From: Chromera velia
Lineage: Eukaryota; Sar; Chromeraceae
NCBI GenBank assembly: GCA_018398765.1
Contig: JAHBMJ010000139.1
Span: forward strand, 28,050 to 55,590
Length of the DNA stretch: 27,541 bases
Reading direction: 5' to 3'
The first letter of the stretch is position 1, and each line of letters opens with the position of its first letter. Below are positions 9,948-19,946 of the stretch, piece after piece. The translations under genes and the position numbers were made by a program. Under the pieces are notes generated by a model. It did no database searches and was not told where the DNA came from. It worked only from the letters and a program-made list of their open reading frames with translations.

Positions 9948-10623
9948 AGGAAGGCTTGGGAAGGATTGAGTGGTTTATTCAGAACCCAATCGGCATGTAT
10001 GCAGAGAGAAGGAAGGAATTCAATTTCCTCCATTAAGTTTCGTTTTGATCATGCAAAGGATCAATCACTCCGGAAAGAAAGACAGAACAGGTTGGTTGCA
10101 TTACTCGTCCAGGACTGGGATTGGATTCCGAGTTTTTTTTTCTTGGCGTTTTGCCTGCAGGGAAAGTGCGAAGGGGATGTGAATGAGAGTTGAGGGAAAA
10201 TATAGTACACAAACCGTGTGACAGGGAGAGATTCCTATGTTCTTAGTAGTGATGGTGGAAAAAGGATTGGTTAGGGGTTTCACCTTCAGAGTATGTTCTA
10301 TTCTATCCGGCCAGGGAAAGACAGAAGAAGGTTTCTAGGTAATGGATGGCATGATTGATTTGATATCGGGGTGGTGGTGAGGCTCTTCGGTGATAGATGG
10401 AGAATGGAGCTGGCCCTGGGTGACCGAAAGTCCTGCACTTCAGATGTTTTCTCTGTCCTGTCTTTGCTTTCCTGGCAGAATTAAATGGATGCATGCATGC
10501 ATGTGCGTATATATGTGGCTCTCTTTTTTCTTTGGCTGCCGATGTGTCATCTTTCCTTCGTTGAGTCTGTCCGAGAGCGCGTCAGAGAGAGTCGAACCCG
10601 CTAGCCTGAAGATGGATGCATGG

Positions 10624-10655
<32 letters not shown>

Positions 10656-11000
10656 GATGGATGAGGGCATGAAGTATGCGAGAGATCGATGGCTTTTCCG
10701 ATATGCAGTCGAGTTGTCATCTGAATCGAAGTTGGGATGAAGAGAATAGGAAGGTCGTCATGTTTCATTTCTCAGTTCGCACTCCCCTATGATCGACGGG
10801 AAACAAGTGGTCGATGATGCGGTGCATCGCCTATCTGTCTGCGTGCGCACGGAGCAGTACATAACGATACGGATCCAACCTTGATTCGCCTTCCAAGAGA
10901 GTCAAGGAGCGAGCGGATACAGGGGGAGAAGTTTCAAGAGCGAAGTGGTTAGTAGCAGCCGGTGCAAGAGGGATTGGGGAGTTGAATTAAATTCAATGCG
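9948..11000. other. gene-free stretch downstream of the PPC-domain gene
   Basis: No supported gene. A (GT)n run lies at about 10629-10653, and a GCATGCATGCATG run at about 10493-10505. The rest is unique sequence without recognisable domains. Confidence 0.5.
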
Positions 11001-11048
11001 ATCCGATGTACGTATCTTTTTCGATCAAAAGATCGTTCGACATCGGAT
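11001..11048. other. nested hairpin
   Basis: ATCCGATGT (11001-11009) pairs exactly with ACATCGGAT (11040-11048). Inside it CGATC-AAAA-GATCG (11022-11035) forms a second hairpin. A TTTTT run sits between the two left arms. No gene adjoins it. Confidence 0.6.
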
Positions 11049-11329
11049 TCTAGGTTCGATTGAGAGAGCCTGTCGACGTCATCATCATCATCATCATTAT
11101 TATTATTGATTGGTCTGTAGGCCATCATACAATGCTATACAATGCATCATCATTCACCATCGTCATCGGCCCATGGATGAGCGTCTAGCGTTCAGCTGGT
11201 TCGACACGCATGCAGTTAGACACACTGCCTGTTTACTTTTTGAACGGGCAAGTATCCTCTAGAATATCTTCCTGCCCAATAAAACCGTCATAACCACTAG
11301 CACAGACAACTGTAGACTTAGTGTAGAGT

Positions 11330-11540
11330 GATAAGTAAGTAAGTGATAAGTGATTTAGTGGTGCCCTTGAGCACTGTCGCCGTTTTGTCTTGTAGAGGCG
11401 TAATTTCAAGTAATTTGGTCGCCTAAATAAGTGATAAGTACTAGAATAAGCTAGAGAATAAGTGATTTATTCTAGGAGCTTATTGGCGCCTTAGATTGAG
11501 CACTGTCGCCGTTTTGTTTAGTAGAGGTCGCCTGGCTAGG
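11330..11540. repeat. two direct repeat units of about 129 bases
   Basis: The 20-base block TTGAGCACTGTCGCCGTTTT (and two bases beyond it) occurs at 11367 and again at 11496. Both copies are followed by a TAGAGG motif and preceded by AAGTGATAAGT / AATAAGTGATTTA sequence. The copies are diverged outside this core. The unit lies directly beside the foldback element that starts at 11555 and may be part of it. Confidence 0.65.
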
Positions 11541-11554
11541 AGGTCACCCCCGCA

Positions 11555-12067
11555 TGTTATAAACCATCCTGGTTTATACCTACTGTCTGGCTTACGTATG
11601 CTTGTGTGCGTTGCGGGTCAGCCTCGTCCCTTGCGGTGTAAGCAGTGCACCGCCCCTGCAATGCCTGTCAGTCGGCCCCGGATGGCATGCGTGCAGGCTT
11701 ATGATAAGAACCATATTGGTGTATGATCTACTGGTAGGCTTAGCTGACAGATTTATGCAGGTTGGACTCTATCAGTCAGGAGGAGTGTCATTCCATGCAG
11801 TACCAAACATAATTATAAAATAAGGACAACGATCATACTCTTTGGGTGTGAGGATACATATTGATCGATCAGTCGTTGCATGCCAATGCATGCAATAGGC
11901 CCGTACGCTACGGTACGCATGCCATCCAGGGCCGACTGACAGGCACTGCAGGGGCAGCGCACTGGTTGCACCGCAAGGGACGAGGCTGACTTGCGATGCA
12001 CACAAGCATACACAAGCCAGCTTAGGCCCACCTAGACATTAGGTATGAACCAGGGTGGTTCATAACA
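11555..12067. mobile_element. foldback element, about 140-150 base inverted arms
   Basis: The left arm, 11555-11692, matches the reverse complement of the right arm, 11915-12067, apart from one gap of about 15 bases and about 16 substitutions. Fourteen of these are transitions by my count. The outer end of each arm itself contains a small palindrome (AAACCATCCTGGTTT at left, GAACCACCCTGGTTC in the inverted right copy). The 220-base centre is unique, with no transposase-like frame, so this looks like a non-autonomous foldback or MITE-type element, or an inverted duplication. Open frames on both strands in the arms merely mirror each other. Confidence 0.72.
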
Positions 12068-12306
12068 CCGCAAATATAATAGCTAAATTATAAACCATGC
12101 AAAAATTATAATGGCTTCGACAGCTAGCTTTGTTCTATACCAGTAGTAGTAGGAGGCTTTGTTTATAAAGCATGATAAAGCATGATACTAGCCGTGACAT
12201 CCACTGACTGAGTATGACTCTATATAAACGACAAGATTTTAATGACTGTTATAAGCTCCAAAGTGATGTGCACAGCCCTGCATGGGTTACATAACCTAGT
12301 ACATAA

Positions 12307-12810
12307 CGGTTATTTCTTATAATTTATGACATAGATCATGACCTCACACCACCTTCCAAGGAAACTTCCGCGCTAGCCCCCGCATCCTTTCGCACCTCCA
12401 CACCCCACAAAAGCGATTCCACATCTTTCCGTTTCACCCAAAGGCCGAAACATGTCATTCCATTTTCTCAGGAGTGGAAAGCGATTCTTTACTACCCGGG
12501 TAAGGACTTGTCCCAACTGAACCCTGTGAGTGATAACTCTGGTCTTATGCCCCTCGTCTTTCAGTACAGCAAGGGGTAAACAGAGAAGCTGGGGGCATTG
12601 CCAATTACAGTCGCCCATGGTTGTGGCTGGGACGTGCGGCCTGCGGGAGAGGGTAACTTGACGGACAGGGCAGGCTTCGCTAGGCGAGTGCGCGCTCGCT
12701 TTATGATTTACAAGACTGACCGGCCGTGGAATGTTAGTGTACTTTCTGCTTCAAAGGCTGTTGCAACGGCCCTTGAAGATTTGATGAGAAGGATACCAGA
12801 GGCAGTATAG
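12307..12810 (+). pseudogene. interrupted ORF of unknown origin
   Basis: One plus-strand frame is open from 12307 to 12810 except for a single TAA at 12577-12579. The first part includes the stretch KHVIPFSQEWKAILYYPGKD; the second ends MRRIPEAV before TAG at 12808-12810. Composition and the even mix of residues on both sides of the stop look like real coding sequence. The setting, between a foldback element and a small inverted-end element, suggests a decayed mobile-element or viral-type gene. No domain is recognised. Splicing out the stop would require an unrealistically short intron, so a nonsense mutation is the simplest reading. Confidence 0.4.
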
Positions 12811-12979
12811 AAGCCATCGTTGCGTCATAGTGCTCAATTAACAAGAAGCGTTTTCTGGTGGCAAGAGGGAGGCACAAAGCAGCAACAGACGGCAGCATAG
12901 AGGGAGAGGCATGCTAGACATCCGGTACTAGAGGAAGACTGAGTGAACTAGAGTACTAGTGAACAAACTGATATTTTCT

Positions 12980-13229
12980 CTAGGTGACGCACAGTGGAAA
13001 AAAAAAAAACAGAATAGACATGTCGACATTTTTTTTTTCTTTTTTTTTTTTAGTCTGATGGTTAAAGGTCCAAGTGAACGTAGCAAAAGTAGGTTTTATA
13101 GTTAGATGTGTTTTTGTTATCTATGTTTGCATGGCACTTCCAATAAAATAATAATAAAAAAATAAAAAAGATTATATAGGCTTCTCAAGATTTTTTTTTT
13201 CTTTTTTTTTATTATTGTGCGTCGCCTAG
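12980..13229. mobile_element. small element with inverted ends (MITE-like)
   Basis: CTAGGTGACGCAC at 12980-12992 followed by an A-run faces a T-run followed by GTGCGTCGCCTAG at 13217-13229. The ends match at 12 of 13 bases and extend through the homopolymers, giving a 250-base unit. The interior holds T-runs, A/T-rich sequence and no coding frame. Both outermost bases lie in a CTAG palindrome, so a target duplication cannot be separated from the ends. Confidence 0.55.
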
Positions 13230-14028
13230 TGTTTTCTTTCTTTCCCCCTTTCTTTCTTTTCTTCGTTCCTTCTTTCCTACCTATTAAAGCCTTTACGATT
13301 TCTTTAGCTCTTCAGAATCTTAAACGAAGTTCTTCTTCTTTTCCCTAAAAGATAATCTGCGTCAGCACACCCAGACCAGAACGGTCCTTTTCTCTTTTCT
13401 AAATGTATCCATGTTCTACCGGCCTAGCTACCGGTAGTTACAATGGCTTCAAAGTGGAATGGAAGAATGCATGTGTTGTGATATGATGTGTCGTTGGATG
13501 TATGCATGGTGTGGAGTAATGTGTATTGATGTATGGTGCAAGGCGGACGCCAAACAACTAGCATGCAGGTCTAGGGTTTCGGCCCCGAACACAATCTAAT
13601 CCTGTAATCCTGTAGAAACGCCTAGACTCAGAGGCTAGCACGGAACTAGGTGCGGAACGAATTAATTAATCAATTAATCAGGCAACATCAAGCGTGCCTT
13701 AGGGCGTGCCGAAGGCGCGGCGATTTCAAATAGGTACGTTAGACCGCTAAACCGCCTAGCGTATACAGTTACTACTCGTTCAAAAATGGACCTTTAAATA
13801 GTGTTTTTGAAAATATAATTTAATTTAGTAGATCGAGTCTTGTTTTAAAGCGTCCTAGTAAACCGTCAAAGTTATTTTCAACGCCGGAGCCTAGAGAACC
13901 GTGATGCCGTGTTATACCAGCCGCGCGGGCCGGGCGGGTTCCGCCGGTTATCAGTACTGGTGTGCCAACACCACTGCAACAGTGGTGTTGAATCTGCACG
14001 TTTCGATTGGAATCCATGTTTATTCTAT
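13230..14028. other. gene-free AT-rich to mixed region
   Basis: No supported gene. About 13349-13380 contains AAGATAATCTGCGTCAGC, similar to AAGAATTAATCTGCGTCGG near 6481, so a fragment of that repeat family is also here. A 78-codon minus-strand frame at 13820-14056 overlaps the end of the fusion gene and shows nothing recognisable. Confidence 0.45.
13966..13990. terminator. perfect 11-base hairpin near the 3' end of the fusion gene
   Basis: CAACACCACTG, loop CAA, CAGTGGTGTTG. It lies 39 bases past the stop codon of the minus-strand fusion gene, so in that transcript it would be a stem-loop early in the 3' untranslated region. Its role is not known; it could equally be the remains of an element. 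Confidence 0.4.
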
Positions 14029-17000
14029 TCACTGACAGTTCCCGTTCACTCCACACGCCGTGAGGACCATCTCAGCAGCAAAGTCATCCGACTCCGGTGC
14101 CAGCAATCCAGCACCCTCTTCGGAATCTGCCCCACCCTCCCCGTTTATTGCCCTGCCTGCTTCCCCTTCATGAGAGAGAAGCCCTCTTCCTTCTTCCTGT
14201 ACAACCTGTGCTCGACTGCGTGCATCTCCAGCAATGTCCTCAGAGTCTCTTGGCTCTTCTGCTGCATGTACACTTGAAGAATCGGCAGCAGAGGAAGAAG
14301 GGGGAGGTTGAAGAGACGCAGAGGAGGCCATGAGATCTTCAATCAAGTCAGCCTCCATCTGCTCGTGGCGTGGCTTTACAGACTGGCTGCCCTTTTCCTT
14401 TCCTTTTCCAGTCTCTTCGCCTCCTCTTCCCTTAGTTCTCGAGGAGGAAGATGCTCCTCCCTCCTTCTCCCTGCGAGCCGCCCTCTCCCCCTGTCTTCCC
14501 CTGTCGGTGTCTGAGATGGAGATGAGAGGTCGGAGGGCTTTGAGGAGAGAAGAGAACAAGTTGGGGTTTTCAAACTCTTGCTGACTCAGGAGCATCTTCA
14601 CGCGGTGTCTCTGCAGGAAGGCAGGCAGACAGAGAGAAGAACAGAAAGAAAAAAGAGATGTCAACCTCTAAACTCTCCGTCTTCTTACTCAGGGCAAATC
14701 AAGGACCCTAGCAAAGCCCCTCCATTCCATCCCTCCCTCCATCCATCCATCCATCCATCCAACAAGACAACCAGGCAGACAGGAAGACAGACGAACAAAC
14801 CAACAGACTATACGGCTCTTCCTTTTCCCTCCTCCTTTTCAGGCACAGAATAGACAAAAAATAAAGAATGAACAAAACAAGACAGAGAGACTCAGGCAGT
14901 CGGGCAAAAAGACAGAACGAAGAAGAAGAAGAAGAGGAAGAAGAAGGAGAACCCAGACCTCTTTCGGTGCAGCAAAGCAAGCGGGGCAGTTGTCGGGCAC
15001 CACAGGGAGTTTCACCTCCTCTGCGAACTGCGCGAGCTGCCTCTCTCTGCACAGAGCGAGAGGCCTGCACACACGGAGGTCGCCTTCCTCGACTGTGTAG
15101 TGGGCCTGCATGGAAGGAAAAGGTTGGACGAGCAAAAGCAAGAGCAAAGACGGACAGAAACAATTAATCCAAAAAATCCGTCTCTACGTTCTATTTGCAG
15201 TGGACTTAGCAGACAGCCTTGAAGTTAATGGGCAGAGGGCATGCGAGAGACAGCGCGTGCGTGAAGGGAGAAACTTCGAAAGAGATTGGCTCGGGGAATG
15301 AGTAAGCGGTTGTACGCTGGAAGGATGAAGATGCTGCACCAGAGTAGAAGATGGTTTGCAAGGATTGAATGAGCATATCAAAAAGAATGGCAGTCAAAAA
15401 GAAGAGACATGTGGACGAATCCAATAAGGGCCAAGCATTCTACGCGCATCTATCGGTAGACAAGAGTGACGAAAATTCAATCCGAACGGTCTTCGAGAAT
15501 TCCGACAAGAAAGAGTACATGACTGACTGACTCACTGACTGACTGACTGACCGACCGACCGACTGACTGACTGACAGACTGACTTTCATGGTGTTCAAGG
15601 TTCCATTGTGGAAGGCAGACATCACGAAGGACTCCGCCAAGTCGTCCAGATGCTGGCCGAGAGCGAGAACTGTGTACCCATACTGCATGTGAGCGTGTAT
15701 ATGTATTTACAAATCATCTCCTCAGAGTCGAGTGTGCGGACTCGATTCCAACGAGAACAATTCGAAAAAAAAAAGACAGAAATCGATGTAGTTGATTGAT
15801 TTGTGTGAGGTGTTGGTGCGGGGCACGAAGGGGGGGTTCTGGGGGCAATCGGGAGAAAGGAAGAGGGGGTTGAACGGAAAAAGAAGGGTTCACCAATTCC
15901 TTCAGAAGTCAAGTGTGTGCAAGGGAGAGAAAAAGAGTGAGTGCCTTTCTTCGTGTCGTGCCGGAACACATCCTTTTCTGTCAATCATTCAAAAGAGTGA
16001 GAATCATAATGCACTTCAACATGAAAAGACTGCCTGTTAGAACGACTTGACGGACCTTTCGCATACAGCTGTACAGAATGCCTCTCTTCATACGCGAGCA
16101 GAACGCACACACCGATTGCCTCTGCATGTGGTGTTTTGCGAGCTCAATCAAGGGAAAACTGAGGAAATGGTAAGTGATGCCCAGCTCCTTGCAGTACTCC
16201 ATCAACGAATGGGGTTTGTATTCGGGTGTCTGGGGATCGACGGTGGCGGCCGCGACCTCAAAGCGGACTGGGGCCCTGCGAGAGAGGTCTCGCAGCAAGT
16301 GGAGCATCGAAAGACTGTCCTTGCCCCCGGAAAGTCCGACAAGCACCCGATCTCCCTCCCTGATCATCTCAAAATCCCTCACAGCCTCTCCAACGAGACG
16401 ACGAAGGTGTTTGGGTGTGTCGATGAAAACGCCTTTCGGGACAGGACGGGAAGGGGACGTGACGGCAGAGGGCCAAGAGCTCAGGTGCCTGCTGACCCTC
16501 TTCGTACTTCCATTTGCTGTTTTTTCTATTACCTGTTCAGGGGCTCCGTTCACGTCTTGCGCAGGAGGGTGTTTCTTCTCTTCCTCTTCTGCCCCAACCA
16601 TTCCTTCTCTTTCTTCTTTCCTGCACACCCCCCTTCCGTTGGGCTCTCGTCCCTTTTCCTTCCTTTTCTGCCGTGCATACATCTCCGACAACTCAGCTGT
16701 GCCGTCCACTATGCAAACACCTGTCCCTCGCCCCTTGGATTCTCCCTCTCTTTCCTGGCTGGAGCTCGAGTGATTCTCTGCACCAGCTGCTGGAGACTGA
16801 GAGGGTGCGGAAGGGACCTCCAATTCCTCTGTTGTGGTGTCATTCTTTGTCTGCACTGTCTCCCCCTCCGTGTTCCTTCCTGTCGTTTCGTTTTCTCTCC
16901 CGTTCGTACTGCTGTCTCCTGTAGGGTGGAGACGACAGGCGTCCTCCTCAGGAGACGGTTTTTTTGTCTGAACCGAATCTGAAGCCCCGTCTTTCTTCTT

Positions 17001-18259
17001 CACCTCTGGTCTGATCTCACCTTCCAAGGACCCCAGAGCAGCAGGGGAGAAGAAGGGGGTCTCGGGTCTGCGTGCCAGTGCCTCAAGCACAGCAGTCTCC
17101 CCTCGCGTCTCCTTCAGATGCTCTGGATTTCTCTGTCCACTCACCGCCTCCTTCAATTCTCCTGTGGAGGGAGACAGAAAGGAGACGAACTTCGCCCCTC
17201 TCTTGCTCAATTTCGGATCACTCCCATCTCCACTCAACCACTCACAAGCCGACATTCCCGGAAGAAACGACTCTTTCTTTCCCCACCCAGCGCTGAGAAG
17301 GGAAAATGCTGCGTCTGCAGGCAAAGCGAACCACAACAAATCGGAAAACTCGGCGGGAAATGCGGACACCCCACACTTCTCCTCTGACAGTGCCAGAGTT
17401 CCGCTCGAGTACAGGCTGCGCAGGTTCCCTTCTGCTGCGGCTATGAGATCATCAGCCTTTCGGGGACACACAACGTCCTCCTCTTTGCTGCTCTGTACCA
17501 AAGACGGCCGACCGGGGCGACCAGAGAAAAGAGAGAAATCGGACAACCAGAGGCGGGTCTCCCCATCTTCATGCCCCTTCAACCGATGTTTCCACTCGCC
17601 TGTCTCGAATTCAAAACAGTACGCAGGGAGAAACTTCCACCCGTGCGTTGCCACGAACTCGACTGCAGAAGCGATCACTTCCACCTCATCCCATGTCTGA
17701 CTAAAATGGACCCCCACACGTGTAAACCCAGGTCTCAGCACTTCTGCTCCTGTCAACGCGAGCGCCTTCTCCGTTCTGGCGCTCGCTTCCACGGACAGAC
17801 CCATCAAATACTGCGCATACGGACCCGCACACGCACACCCAGCACGTCCCTGAAGTCCAAACAAATCGTTCAGCAGCGTTGCCACAAAGGAATGATGCAA
17901 ATACAGAGACTGCCCCCCCTCTTTCTCTTCATTACCGTAAGAAATCAAAAAGGAGACAATCCCCGCCCGTCTGTCCATAAATCCCTGCACCCCTGTGTCA
18001 CACCCCAAAGACGACACCCCCCCTCCAAGAGCTGCTGAGTACCCCCCCGAACCCCCAAGAATCATAATCCGGGGATGCTCCGCCCAGCGCTCGACAAGGA
18101 AGGACGCCATTCGTGCCTCCCTCTCTGCAATTCTCTCTGCCGAGAGCTCTGAGTGGAGACGCAGAGCCAGACCCACTCGCACACACGCAAGCAGATCAGG
18201 GCTGCCCGCCTCTTCACGTTCTTCTGGGTGCTGCACGGACACAGAGAGGGAGAGGGAGG

Positions 18260-18317
<58 letters not shown>

Positions 18318-19946
18318 AATGCACAACATTTGAACTGACGCACTGGAGAGAGATTCATGCATGAGGCACGCGAACCTTTTTTATGCCCTTCTTCCTCCTG
18401 CCTGCCGTCATGGACCTTCGTTTCTTTCTGACTTGCTTACCTCTTTCGCTTGGATCTGCCTCCGTGTTCCTTTTCTTTTTGTTCTCTTGGTTCTTCACCT
18501 ACTTCCTTCTTGTTTTCTTTGTTACTTCTCTTCCCGTCTGTCCCTCTTCTGTGTAATCCCTGCCGATCCTGCAGAGCATTCTGACAACATCTTCAAAGAC
18601 ACGACCGACCTTCACGTATGAATGGTTGTCCTCTGAGACGAAAAACACAACACCCCCTCCCGGACACCCAGGCACTGCGTTCTGCATCCATTTCTTCTTC
18701 ATGACCAAAACCCCTGTCGATCCAGGACCCCCCAAGAATTTGTGGGGGGAGAAGAACCCGACGTCTACAGACCCCGCAACGTCGTTGGGAGGAGAAACGA
18801 CCGGGCGAATATGAGCAGCACGAGCAGCAAAGTCGACGCACGCCATGCCACCGTATGAGTGCACGAGATCACAGACACGGGACACGTCAATGGAGATTCC
18901 CGTAACGTTGGACGTCGCGCAGATGAGTGCGACAGGGAGGACGTCGAGTTCGTCCTGCTCGTCCGATCTTCTCTTGGTCTCCTTTAACGCTTTTGTGAGG
19001 GACGATATACAGAGGCTGTGAGAAGATGAATCGATTTCCAGGGACACAAAGCTGAACGATACCTCCTCGCCTCCTTCGTCTTTCTTCCCTTCACTCTCTA
19101 AGACAATCTCTCTGAAGGGAAGAGACAAAGAGTGATGGGCCAAGGGGTCACAGAGAAACACCACCTCTCTCTTTCTCTTCTGTCCCCCACCCGCCTGATC
19201 GCCCTCGCGAACTTCCTTTTGACCTCTCCCGCGCTCTTCCTCCAAATGTGACGCAGAGGTGCAATGGGCTCGAAACTGCGCCTCTGTCTTCATGCGAACG
19301 TTACAGAGCTTGCACAGATAGGAACCCCACCGGTCGACCTCAAGAAAGGCAGGCGGGGAGTTTGGACAGGCGGCGGAAGAGCCGCTCTGTCCTGGGCGCC
19401 GCCACCCGCTCTTCTTCATGATCTGGATGAACGCCGACACCGCTCCTGTGCACCCGTGGCCGCAAAACATAAGAGCGTCGTCGTAAGTCGCCCCGAGGAA
19501 GTTCTTTGCGATTTGGCGTGCCTCGTTCCTGAAGAATGTTGACTGACGCGCAGTCGCGTTCTGGAGGGTGTGTGTATTGCCTGCACACACAGAAAGAGAC
19601 GAGGGATGAGGATATCTTATCGATCGATCCAAGACCGGACTCAAATGCCTGGATTGCACGACGAAGGGATTGACTGACCATAGTGTGGGAGGACGTTCTT
19701 GGAGATAAAGGTCTCGACTGAGGAGAGGAACTTTCCCGACGCGGTGTGGTCAGCGTAGGTGACGGGCTTTGTGCCGAAAGGAGTTCTGATTGCTGGAGAC
19801 TCAAGACAGTCCTTCGCAATCTTCTCCTCACAGAGAGAATCAAAAGATGAAGCGCTGTCGACTTGCGTGGAAGGAACAGTGTGAGGGTCGGTTGAGGAGG
19901 GTGCAGCGCGAGACGCACTCTCTCCTTCAAAGTTGTATCGATACAT
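14029..19946 (-). CDS. fusion: class V aminotransferase (cysteine desulfurase-like) + TtcA-like PP-loop tRNA thiolase
   Basis: Inferred minus-strand exons are 19946-19679, 19580-18610, 18230-16056, 15682-15584, 15105-14959 and 14610-14029. Phases agree (1, 0, 0, 0, 0), totalling 4242 bases and about 1413 residues. Residues 60-600 form a PLP-dependent class V domain: TYADHTASGKFLSS, HYGNTHT (across junction 1), ACVDFAARAAHI, then SPHKFLGGPGSTG with probable PLP lysine K370, PGGGVVFFV, REEAGSPDLL and GCACAGPY with candidate sulfur-accepting Cys545. A U1-type zinc finger is inserted at C179, C182, H195 and H201. A low-complexity linker spans about 690-1000. The PP-loop domain follows: SGGKDS at 1047-1052, CAFCSRMKRGILY (C1121, C1124), ALGQHLDD, and NCPAC (C1211, C1214), as expected for the iron-sulfur site of TtcA, which makes 2-thiocytidine at position 32 of tRNA. 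The C-terminal 140 residues are an acidic extension. Inference: the first domain supplies sulfur to the second. No targeting peptide is obvious. Confidence 0.85.
15517..15588. repeat. (GACT)n repeat starting at a splice donor
   Basis: Tetranucleotide GACT/GACC units run from about 15517 to 15588. Read on the minus strand they begin exactly at the exon 4 donor (GTCAGT at 15583-15578) and repeat GTCAGTCAGT downstream, so the intron starts with a series of donor-like hexamers. Confidence 0.85.
18241..18315. repeat. (GA)n microsatellite inside an intron of the fusion gene
   Basis: The tract is 30 or more GA units. On the coding (minus) strand it is (CT)n and lies just upstream of the exon 3 acceptor (GTGCAG at 18236-18231), acting as or extending its polypyrimidine tract. 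The open frame that runs through it from 18362 is not the true exon start. Confidence 0.92.

Noticed and set aside
11602-12005. Two similar ORFs on opposite strands
   Set aside because: They are the two arms of the foldback element read outward, not genes.
16047-16982. 311-codon plus-strand ORF
   Set aside because: It lies antisense to the PP-loop and linker part of the fusion gene, has no domain, and its low-complexity runs mirror the coding strand.
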